Source of the DNA: Spartobacteria bacterium
Lineage (GTDB): Bacteria; Verrucomicrobiota; Verrucomicrobiia; Chthoniobacterales; Chthoniobacteraceae
Assembly (NCBI GenBank): GCA_021324395.1
Contig: JAJPJG010000057.1
Coordinates: 1-64,000 of the forward strand
Direction of reading: 5' to 3'
Length of the DNA stretch: 64,000 nucleotides
Numbering within the stretch: position 1 is the first letter of the stretch; each line of letters opens with the position of its first letter. A program made the translations under genes and the position numbers. The notes beneath the pieces were generated by a model that had not been told where the DNA came from, did no database searches, and saw only the letters and a program-made list of their open reading frames with translations. Below are positions 18,018 to 24,102 of the stretch, in pieces.

Positions 18018-18840
18018 GGACAAATTTGTTCGCCTTCAGCGCCTCGTTGTGGACTTCGTCAAACGATGGGATGCGGTCGTCCCACTCGAGCAGCGTCGCG
18101 GTTTTGCCGCAGAGTTTGATCGCGTGCGCATACATTTTCCACACTGGGTCGAGCACCGGATGATCGTGTGTATCGAGGATGTATTTTTTGAACTTTGAAT
18201 GGCCTGCGATGTGGATTTGCCCGACACGATGGTGCGGCACGTTATTTAAGTAATCGTAAGGATCAAAGCCGTGATTTTTCGACGAGACGTAGATGTTGTT
18301 TACGTCGAGCAAAATTCCGCAGTCGGCGAGCTCGGCGACCTCGCTCAAGAATTCCCACTCCGTCATTTCCGATGCGTGAAATTCCGCGTAGCTGCTCACG
18401 TTTTCCACGCAGACGGGCACCTCGACGAAATCGCGGACGAGGCGGATTTTTTCAGCGGTCACCTTTGCCGCCGCGAACGTGTAAGGCATCGGCAGCAAGT
18501 CGTGCGTGTAGCGTCCATCCACGCTGCCCCAGCAGAGGTGATCGCTGAGCCACGGTGTTTGCGTTCGTTTAACCAATGCTTTCAGCCGTTTGAGATGCTC
18601 GCGATCCGGCTTGTCGGCGTTGCCGAAATACATCGAGACGCCGTGCTGGACGACGCGGTATTGCTCGAGGATTTGGTCGAGCACTTCGAGCGGACGCCCG
18701 CCGTCGCACATGAAATTTTCCGAGATGATCTCGAACCAATCGACCACCGGCTTTTTCTCCAGGATATGCCGGTAATGCGGCACACGCAGGCCGATGCCGA
18801 TGCCGTAGTCGGTGTAGTTGTTGAAGGCGTTGGCGGGCAT
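17986..18840 (-). CDS. bufB: DUF692 (UPF0276) multinuclear non-heme iron oxidase, BufB-type
   Basis: ATG 18840 gives 284 residues of the TIM-barrel MNIO family (DUF692, as MbnB): GIGIGLRVPHYRHIL, WFEIISENFMCDGG, HGVSMYFGN, LSDHLCWGS, VCVENVSSY, LLDVNNIYVSSKNHG, IHIAGH and a late DHPV...ATLLEWDD. The His, Asp and Glu residues of these motifs hold the iron cluster. BufB enzymes convert Cys of the precursor into sulfur-containing heterocycles (thiooxazoles in studied bufferins). It follows the Cys-rich precursor gene, from which it is separated by a terminator-like hairpin. Confidence 0.93.
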   Translation of the reverse strand: MPANAFNNYTDYGIGIGLRVPHYRHILEKKPVVDWFEIISENFMCDGGRPLEVLDQILEQYRVVQHGVSMYFGNADKPDREHLKRLKALVKRTQTPWLSDHLCWGSVDGRYTHDLLPMPYTFAAAKVTAEKIRLVRDFVEVPVCVENVSSYAEFHASEMTEWEFLSEVAELADCGILLDVNNIYVSSKNHGFDPYDYLNNVPHHRVGQIHIAGHSKFKKYILDTHDHPVLDPVWKMYAHAIKLCGKTATLLEWDDRIPSFDEVHNEALKANKFVHELETAKVSA

Positions 18841-18847
18841 GGGAAAA

Positions 18848-18875
18848 CAGCCGGAGCCTCGCAAGGCCCCGGCTG
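18848..18875 (-). terminator. Terminator-like hairpin between bufA and bufB (attenuator)
   Basis: Reading the minus strand, CAGCCGG-GGCCT pairs with AGGCT-CCGGCTG around a short loop and is followed at once by TTTT (18847-18844). It lies between the precursor stop codon and the bufB start. Such a partial terminator would give more precursor mRNA than enzyme mRNA, as is common in RiPP operons. Confidence 0.7.
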
Positions 18876-18891
18876 TCAACGCTGTTTCGAA

Positions 18892-19194
18892 TCAATGCTC
18901 CATCGGCTTGCTCGTGTTGAAGCCGCCTTTGCCCTTGCACGAATTTTTGCCTTTGCAGCCATTGTCGCCCGATTTGCAGCCGCCCTGTCCTTTGCAGTCG
19001 TTTTTGCCCTTGCAGTCGTGTTTGCCTTTGCAGCCATCTTTTCCGCCGCAACTGCTCTTTTCATCCGCCATCTTTTGAATGGAGGTGCCTGCATCGGCCT
19101 TGGTGACTTTCGCTGCGTGCGCGCGGGCAGCGGTGCCGGTCATCAGGCCGGCGATTGCCGCGCTGGCAACGAGTGTTTTTGTGTATTTGGTCAT
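18892..19194 (-). CDS. bufA: Bufferin-type Cys-rich secreted precursor (BufA)
   Basis: ATG 19194, preceded by GGAGATCAC, gives 100 residues. A signal peptide (1-27: TLVASAAIAGLMTGTAARAHA) is followed by a short linker and a C-terminal region with seven Cys (49, 55, 61, 67, 73, 80, 86). Five are spaced every six residues in C-K-G-K-x-x repeats. This is the layout of bufferin precursors, RiPPs modified by BufB/BufC that chelate copper in the periplasm. First gene of a six-gene minus-strand operon reaching to 15249. Modification of particular Cys residues is inferred from the family. Confidence 0.88.
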   Translation of the reverse strand: MTKYTKTLVASAAIAGLMTGTAARAHAAKVTKADAGTSIQKMADEKSSCGGKDGCKGKHDCKGKNDCKGQGGCKSGDNGCKGKNSCKGKGGFNTSKPMEH

Positions 19195-19380
19195 GTGATC
19201 TCCGTTTTTTTGTTTATTCCAGCGCAGCCGGGCAGCGTCGTGCTGCAGGGACGCGCTGGTAGCAGTAAGAGCGTGCCTCACCGCGCATATTCCCGGCGAG
19301 GGCGAAATTTTTTCTGCGGTCGCGGTCATCAGGAAAAAATCGTGCGTGCGACTTCTCTTTCGTAATGCTAAATTCAACCC

Positions 19381-19805
19381 GCGAAAGACAGATGATCGCT
19401 CCGGAATTTATTTCGGAGAGGAAAGTCCGAACACCGCAAGGCAGCATGCCGCGTAAAACACGCGGGCGCTTCCGGCGCAAGCCGGTCGCGACGGAAAGTG
19501 TCACAGAAAATAAACCGCCGCGGCGCAAGCTGCGGCAAGGGTGAAAAGGCGGGGTAAAAGCCCACCGCCCGGCGCGCAAGCACCGGGGCACGACAAACCC
19601 CATGCGGTGCAAGACAAAACAGGGAGCGGCCCGCCTTGGCCGATGCTCCCGGGTAATAGTCGCCCCTGTCGCCGCTTCGGCGAGCGACGGGCGTGCCGGC
19701 CGTTAATATGCCTACGCTGGCGGGAGAAATCCCGGTTAGACAGGGACCGTGCCGGTGCGAGAGAAATGATCATCCATCGACAGAATTCGGCTTATCGTCT
19801 TTCGC
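19381..19805 (+). ncRNA. rnpB: RNase P RNA, bacterial type A
   Basis: The 5' GCGAAAGAC pairs with the 3' GTCTTTCGC (P1). Between them are the conserved GAGGAAAGTCCGAAC, the GACGGAAAGTGTCACAGAAA region, AAACCGCC, GGTGAAAAGGCGGGGTAA-type core, AACCCCATGCGGTGCAAGAC, the GGGTAATAGTCG and the late GACAGAATTCGGCTTATCG. Length about 425 nt. It is the ribozyme that removes tRNA 5' leaders. It is divergent from bufA with about 186 bp between, and is followed by a strong terminator. A 60-nt internal part is duplicated at 23157-23216. Confidence 0.95.
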
Positions 19806-19810
19806 CCCAT

Positions 19811-19849
19811 GGAGGCGCTTCCGCACGACGGGAGCGCCTCCGCTTTTTT
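19811..19849 (+). terminator. Intrinsic terminator of rnpB
   Basis: GGAGGCGCT pairs with AGCGCCTCC across a 13-nt loop, and after GC comes TTTTTT (19844-19849). Confidence 0.9.
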
Positions 19850-19892
19850 GCGAACGTGTCGAGGATCGACAACCAGAGGTGCGTCATTTGGC

Positions 19893-20219
19893 TCAAGCAT
19901 TGATAGCCAACGCGGCAATCTTGCCGCTCCTGAGGGTAAAGTTGTAATGGAGTTGAGCCGGACTTCCGGGAAAGTTGCCACTGACTTGGGCTGTCACGAT
20001 CGTTCCCCCCGCTGTCTGGGCGATGTCAGTGGGTTCCGCAATCGGTTTGTATTTCGCGATCGCTTCATCCATCCATCCTTTGATTGCTGCGCCGCGATAG
20101 TCCTGCTCCTCATCATTGACGAGCGCATCGTCGGTAAAGAGTTCATTGAAGCCATCTGTCTGTCCGGTGTTGTGTGCGTGGAAAAAGGCGGCGATGGTGG
20201 GCGGTAGTTCTATATTCAT
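19893..20219 (-). CDS. SnoaL/NTF2-like domain protein
   Basis: 108 residues of a small cone-shaped alpha+beta barrel: PPTIAAFFHAHNTGQTDGFNELFTDDALVNDE followed by RGAAIKGWMDE and a C-terminal beta stretch ending LHYNFTLRSGKIAALAI. SnoaL-like proteins are small hydrolases, isomerases or binding proteins; function is unknown here. The start lies 26 bp after the stop of the SDR gene on the same strand, so they are probably one transcript. The base composition is more even than in the surrounding genes. Confidence 0.85.
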   Translation of the reverse strand: MNIELPPTIAAFFHAHNTGQTDGFNELFTDDALVNDEEQDYRGAAIKGWMDEAIAKYKPIAEPTDIAQTAGGTIVTAQVSGNFPGSPAQLHYNFTLRSGKIAALAINA

Positions 20220-20245
20220 GATGTTCGCTTGATTGCTTTGGTTCG

Positions 20246-21040
20246 TTAGACTGTCGGAATGGTTCCGCCGTCGATGACAATTTCAGTGCCGGTGAGGTAG
20301 GGAGCGCGGTCGGATGCCAGGAAAGCAACAAGCTCGGCAACCTCTTCGGGACGGCCGGTGCGGCCAATGGGAATGCCTCCGAGTGAATCCATCAGCCCCT
20401 GTCTTGCCGTGTTGAAGTCTGTTCCTGCATTGGCAGCCAATCTCTCGATGAGTCCCGTGGCGGCTGTCGTCTCGATGAAACCGGGGGCCACCGCAATGAC
20501 CCGCACTCCCTTGGGTGCGACTTCGTTCGAGAGTCCTTTGCTATAGTTGGTCAGGGCCGCTTTAGCGGCTGCATACGCCAGGGTCGCATCATAGAGCGGA
20601 AGGAGGCGCTGGATCGACGAAATGTGGATGATGACACCCGACCTCTGCTCCAGCATCCTGGGCAGCAGTGCGCGATCCAGGCGGACAGCGGCAAACAAAT
20701 TCGCGTTGAAGGTCTGCTGCCAATCCTCGTCACGGAGGGCAAGCACGCCACCGCTCGGCGCAGACGAACCGCCCACATTGTTGACAAGGATGTCCACCCC
20801 GCCGAGACGGGAGAGAACCTCCTTCACAACCTTGTCCACACCGTCAGGCGTGCTGATATCGGATTGAATGAATAGCTCCGGCGACTGAAGCTCATCGGGC
20901 TTTGAGCGGGCGGTCGTCATCACCGTCGCGCCAGCCAGCCGCAAGCGCCTGACGATGGCTTCGCCCATTCCCTTTGTTCCGCCTGTAACCAGTGCTCTCC
21001 TGCCGGAAAGCTCGTTGGAATCATTTTGGATGGTTGTCAT
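20246..21040 (-). CDS. Short-chain dehydrogenase/reductase (SDR)
   Basis: 264 residues with the classical SDR features: nucleotide-binding TGGTKGMGEAI near the N-terminus, NNVGGSS, the catalytic Ser in HISSIQ, YxxxK as YAAAKAAL, and a C-terminal TGTEIVIDGG. It should oxidise or reduce a small alcohol or ketone with NAD(P)(H). It starts 39 bp downstream of the attC-like site at 21079-21137 and is followed by the SnoaL gene. The pair may have been acquired as cassette cargo, though I see no attC site after the SnoaL gene. Confidence 0.93.
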   Translation of the reverse strand: MTTIQNDSNELSGRRALVTGGTKGMGEAIVRRLRLAGATVMTTARSKPDELQSPELFIQSDISTPDGVDKVVKEVLSRLGGVDILVNNVGGSSAPSGGVLALRDEDWQQTFNANLFAAVRLDRALLPRMLEQRSGVIIHISSIQRLLPLYDATLAYAAAKAALTNYSKGLSNEVAPKGVRVIAVAPGFIETTAATGLIERLAANAGTDFNTARQGLMDSLGGIPIGRTGRPEEVAELVAFLASDRAPYLTGTEIVIDGGTIPTV

Positions 21041-21078
21041 GTATTTTGATCCTTGATGGTCACAGAGCGGGTAGAAAC

Positions 21079-21137
21079 GCCTAACGAGAACAGATCAACT
21101 ACAGGCGGAGCCTGTTAGCTGCATCGCATGGTTAGGC
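21079..21137 (-). other. attC-like integron recombination site 1
   Basis: On the minus strand GCCTAAC (R'') and GTTAGGC (R') bound 59 bp whose centre, AACAGGCTCCGCCTGTAG, folds into an imperfect hairpin. R'' and R' fit the RYYYAAC/GTTRRRY consensus. The stop codon TAA of the preceding gene (21132-21134) is formed by the GCCTAAC core itself, as is frequent in gene cassettes. Confidence 0.8.
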
Positions 21138-21611
21138 CGCAATTGCTTGCGCGTCCTCCTCAATCTTCGCAGCGGCATATCTGTTGAGCCAGGTAGTTCC
21201 ACCAAAAAGGAGCACCACAACAATGAAGTCGCCGACAAAGCTGGCAAACTGTCCCGGTGCGGTCGGGGCGAAGAACAAAAGCATTCCTGAGCAAACTGGC
21301 GCAAGATACCATAAAGGCACCAGTCGAAGCAGACGCGCCTGTGCCAAAAATGCCTCGTGCCAGAATGCCGAATCGGAAGCAGGATGTGTTCGCAGAAGCT
21401 TGTAACTGAGCGTGAATGCCCAAATGACTCCAGCGATGAAGCCCGATGCAATCAAGATGAGCAGACAGCCATAATACTTCGCGCTGCCTACGCTCAAGTG
21501 CTGCAAATAGTATGCGAAAGCTATAATGATGAGTAAGCAGGCGGCACTTTCACGGATGGCTCGGTGAATAGTGGCTTTAATGAGTTTTTGGATTATTTCG
21601 TTTTTGTTCAT
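21132..21611 (-). CDS. Four-helix membrane protein of unknown function in an integron-like cassette
   Basis: ATG 21611 gives 159 residues with about four transmembrane segments (CLLIIIAFAYYL, GCLLILIASGFIAGVIWAF, LAPVCSGMLLFF, FVGDFIVVVLLFGG). I recognise no family. Its frame extends upstream to 21653 inside the preceding attC-like site, which argues for the internal ATG. It lies exactly between two attC-like sites (21645-21697 upstream, 21079-21137 downstream), so it is a complete one-gene cassette. GC content looks lower than in chromosomal neighbours. Confidence 0.75.
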   Translation of the reverse strand: MNKNEIIQKLIKATIHRAIRESAACLLIIIAFAYYLQHLSVGSAKYYGCLLILIASGFIAGVIWAFTLSYKLLRTHPASDSAFWHEAFLAQARLLRLVPLWYLAPVCSGMLLFFAPTAPGQFASFVGDFIVVVLLFGGTTWLNRYAAAKIEEDAQAIAA

Positions 21612-21644
21612 GGTGTGTTTTTTTGGTGTTGGTGTGCTTTTGCG

Positions 21645-21697
21645 GCCTAACAAGACGAGCTACACGCGGAGCCTGTAGCTGCATTGCATGGTTAAGC
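21645..21697 (-). other. attC-like integron recombination site 2
   Basis: On the minus strand GCTTAAC and GTTAGGC bound 53 bp with the imperfect inner hairpin GCAGCTACAGGCTCCGCGTG. It starts one base after the TGA of the ankyrin-repeat gene. Confidence 0.8.
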
Positions 21698-21698
21698 G

Positions 21699-22388
21699 TC
21701 ATTGGTGAAATGTTCTGAGTCTGGATTCTAACATTGGGATGATAGCGCGTGAACTCTCGCGTAGTTCGTCGCTGGAATCCGCATTCTTGACGTTAGCGCG
21801 TGCGATGTCCAATGCGGTCTCGCCGCGATCTGTCTTGACTGTGGGATCGGCGCGCGTAGTCAAAAGATATTCAACAACAGCCGCTCGACCACGCGAAACA
21901 GCGGTTGTCAATGCAGTAAAGTCATAACGGTCATGGGCGTTGATGCGAGTGCCTCTGTGGGTCGCCAATGTCTTGACTGCTTCCAAGTGTCCATTGCAGG
22001 CAGCGTGTATCAAAGCCGTCCAACCGAAGTCACATTTAAGGTTGGGGTCGGCTCCATGTCGGAGGCAGGCGCGAATGATCTCAACGCTGTTCTTAGCGGC
22101 TGCGTTCATCAACGGTGTGTCGTTGTGGTTCCCACCGGCGAAGTTGACATCCGCGCCGTGCTCAATGAGAGCGAGAGCAGTATCTTGATGCCCTTCTAAA
22201 GTGGCATCGTATAATGCCTTGTTGACGGCCATCCTGCTGGGACTGCGCCGAAGAAGCGCCTCGACTGTCTTGGTGTCTCCGTCGTATGCCGCGAATTGTA
22301 GCTGGTCATCTGTGGGCTCGTCACCGAGTAGGGGTTCCGTGCGAATCAACAATGACGCCACGAAGATAAGACAGGCTACGCAGTGCAT
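21699..22388 (-). CDS. Secreted ankyrin-repeat protein, first gene of a cassette array
   Basis: 229 residues. A short N-terminal hydrophobic segment (VACLIFVASLL) suggests export. About five or six ankyrin repeats follow, for example AVNKALYDATLEGHQDTALALIEHGADVN-type, DTPLMNAAAKNSVEIIRACLRHGADPN-type and TALIHAACNGHLEAVKTL. Ankyrin repeats mediate protein-protein contact; no catalytic domain is present. The start codon is 12 bp after the GTTAGGC end of the boundary element (22400-22406) and the gene ends directly at an attC-like site. Confidence 0.85.
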   Translation of the reverse strand: MHCVACLIFVASLLIRTEPLLGDEPTDDQLQFAAYDGDTKTVEALLRRSPSRMAVNKALYDATLEGHQDTALALIEHGADVNFAGGNHNDTPLMNAAAKNSVEIIRACLRHGADPNLKCDFGWTALIHAACNGHLEAVKTLATHRGTRINAHDRYDFTALTTAVSRGRAAVVEYLLTTRADPTVKTDRGETALDIARANVKNADSSDELRESSRAIIPMLESRLRTFHQ

Positions 22389-22399
22389 GTGGGAATGAC

Positions 22400-22540
22400 G
22401 CCTAACTCTGAATTCGGCGAAATAGGGTTGCTTCTGAAAACGTGTAAATGGTTCGCATAAAATCGGCTCCCTCGTCGGTTTTCAGAGTAGCAATTCGAAT
22501 AACAAATGACCTCTCAGACAAGCCCAAACTGCTCTCGGGT
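22400..22540 (-). repeat. Conserved cassette-boundary element, copy 1
   Basis: About 138 bp nearly colinear with 46198-46333. It begins GCCTAACTCTGAATT on the plus strand, so on the minus strand it ends in GTTAGGC just before the ankyrin-repeat gene. Inside is an inverted repeat CTCTGAAAAC/GTTTTCAGAAG. In both copies it stands at the 5' end of a cassette series, the place an attI or a lost cassette's attC would take. Confidence 0.7.
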
Positions 22541-22560
22541 GAAAAGTGTTATGCGAAGCG

Positions 22561-22629
22561 CTGTAGCGGCGACCTAGTCGGGCCGGAGGTTATCTCCTCC
22601 TAGTCGGCGGTCATAGACCGCCGCTACAG
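22561..22629. repeat. REP-like inverted repeat, copy 2
   Basis: CTGTAGCGGCG (left) and CGCCGCTACAG (right) are exact complements bounding about 69 bp, with inner palindromes GGAGGTTATCTCCTCC and GGCGGTCATAGACCGCC. The latter is the core seen at 809-837. Confidence 0.85.
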
Positions 22630-22648
22630 GCGGGGCTTGGTGGTTGGC

Positions 22649-22760
22649 CTAGCCGTCGAAGGTGACCTCGATGACATCGGTCCAGACCTTGGTCGGGTCG
22701 CCGTCCCAGAAGCAGAGGCGGTAGCGGCGTTTTTGGGCTAGCCAGCTGTCTTCAAGGGGT
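22649..22760 (-). pseudogene. Possible C-terminal gene remnant
   Basis: On the minus strand a frame ending at the stop 22651-22649 reads ...EDSWLAQKRRYRLCFWDGD and PTKVWTDVIEVTFDG, which looks like natural protein rather than random translation. No start or upstream domain is visible; further upstream the frame runs into Pro-rich repeat sequence. It may be the last exon-like tail of a decayed gene. I do not recognise the family. Confidence 0.3.
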
Positions 22761-22894
22761 GGGTGTTTTAGTTGCGGGTATTCCGTGGCGGAGCATCCGC
22801 CAGGGAAAGGGGGGGTGCGGCTCCCGCTGAAAGGGGGGGTGAGCCGCTGAAAGCGGTTTTTTGGCTAAAAATGACCAGTTTTGCCGTTTTCCCG

Positions 22895-23126
22895 AGGTTT
22901 TCCGTGACGGAAAACCTCGGAGGTGTTCCGGAAAACCTTTCCGGTGCGACAGAAAACCTCGCCTCCATTGCGGAGAACCTTTCCTCCATTCCGGAGAACC
23001 TTGCCTCCGTCGCAGAATACCTGCGGGGGTGTGACAGAAAACCTTTCCTCCCAAGCGGAGAACCTCTCCTCCGGGCCGGAGAACCTCGCAGGTGGGACGG
23101 AGAACCTTTCCCGCGAAACGGAAAAC
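22895..23126. repeat. Array 3a: eleven units, ten of 21 bp and one of 22 bp
   Basis: The units follow CTTTCCTCCnnnnCGGAGAAC. All are 21 bp except the unit at 23021-23042, which has 22 and so would shift any reading frame. The plus frame before the 22-bp unit and a different plus frame after it both read T/P-E-N-L-S/A-type heptads, which shows that the DNA period rather than one protein frame is preserved. The region 22389-23498 is otherwise non-coding apart from the elements listed separately. Confidence 0.88.
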
Positions 23127-23156
23127 CCGGGCAAAATCGCACGGGGCGCAGCTTGC

Positions 23157-23216
23157 GGGGCACGAAAAACCCCATGCGGTGCAAGACAAAACAGGGAGCG
23201 GCCCGCCTTGGCCGAT
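23157..23216 (+). pseudogene. Duplicated 60-nt fragment of RNase P RNA
   Basis: These 60 bases match rnpB positions 19585-19644 with one difference (C to A at the tenth base), on the same strand. The copied part holds the conserved AACCCCATGCGGTGCAAGAC and the GGGAGCGGCCCGCC stem. The copy lacks P1, P4 and both ends, so it cannot be a functional RNase P RNA. It sits between arrays 3a and 3b. Confidence 0.92.
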
Positions 23217-23229
23217 CCAACTGCGAACG

Positions 23230-23292
23230 CTTGCGACGCCATTCTCCACGTCGCAAACCCGACCATCAACGCTTTCAGCGCCATTCTCGACG
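23230..23292. repeat. Array 3b: three 21-bp units after the rnpB fragment
   Basis: Three units begin at 23230, 23251 and 23272, each ending in ACG. The first and third share GCGACGCCATTCTC-like and GCGCCATTCTCGACG sequence. The 21 bases before (23209-23229) also end in ACG and overlap the end of the rnpB copy, so the phase may begin inside it. Confidence 0.65.
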
Positions 23293-23498
23293 TCCAAAAA
23301 CAGGGTAAATGGCTCTTTTTGACCAGTTGGAGGAGAAAAGTGCGGTAACCGTTTGCCGCAGCCTCGCTGCAGACTCGCCAGCCGTCTGCGTTTCTGTTTT
23401 GGTCACTGGATGCCTGCCCGAATTGCTTATGCCGGAGTGCAGATCGGTTTCCCCGTTTTCCATCTCCGGACGCAGAGAGCGCGATCCGTTTCACCGCG

Positions 23499-23930
23499 AT
23501 GAACGTCGAGGCTATCGATAAAATGGCACGGCTGGTGCCGACGATCAGCGCGCTGTTGACAGGCTTCTCTTTCTCGATGATCACGAGGTTGCTGTTTCAG
23601 GAGGGCAAGGAGCGGCTTACCACCGCGACTTTGATCAGTTTCCTCGCGTCCGGGGCGGCGATGCTGGTGGTGACTTTCAATTCGACCTATCTGCTCATCA
23701 CCATTGCGGTTTCCGGCGGGCATATCGGCCCGGCGGATTCAGCGGCGGGGATTGCCGAGGTGATCATTCACGTGACCAAATGGATATTCTACGGAGGAAT
23801 CGCATGCCTTTTCACCGGAGGCGCGTTACTCGGCTGGCTTCAATCGAAAGCCGTCGGCATTTTCGGCACCGTCATCATGACGGTCGCCGCATCCGCTATA
23901 CTGGTGACGATTTTGCTGCTCGGCGTGTAG
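23499..23930 (+). CDS. Four-helix inner-membrane protein, unknown function
   Basis: 143 residues from ATG 23499 with four hydrophobic helices: LVPTISALLTGFSFSMIT, LISFLASGAAMLVVTF, WIFYGGIACLFTGGALLGWL and VIMTVAASAILVTILLLGV. The conserved family is not recognised. It lies directly before the left copy of the aquaporin 3'-end repeat (23939-23993) and so outside the inserted MgtA module. Confidence 0.75.
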   Translation: MNVEAIDKMARLVPTISALLTGFSFSMITRLLFQEGKERLTTATLISFLASGAAMLVVTFNSTYLLITIAVSGGHIGPADSAAGIAEVIIHVTKWIFYGGIACLFTGGALLGWLQSKAVGIFGTVIMTVAASAILVTILLLGV

Positions 23931-23938
23931 CTAAACGC

Positions 23939-23993
23939 TCAGTCCTTTTTCAAAAGCACGTTGCTGTAGAGCAGGCCGGCGACGGCGCCGCCG
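23939..23993. repeat. Left direct repeat: copy of the last 55 bp of the aquaporin gene
   Basis: These 55 bases are identical to 27584-27638, which are the final 55 bp of the aquaporin coding sequence including its stop codon. The two copies bracket the mgtA-EIIA module (about 3.6 kb) as direct repeats. Confidence 0.95.
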
Positions 23994-24102
23994 CGTCGAG
24001 GCGACAGAGCCATCTCTCTCCTCGACTTTCATTCCCGCCGCTCGAATGATCTTTAAGACCGAACGTTTCTAGCGAAACCAGGCAACTCAAACAGAACTCT
24101 TC

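Noticed and set aside
22752-23297. Pro-rich ORFs of 160-240 residues across array 3 and the rnpB copy
   Set aside because: They run through a fragment of a structural RNA and through repeat DNA with a 22-bp unit that breaks the frame; no domain is seen.
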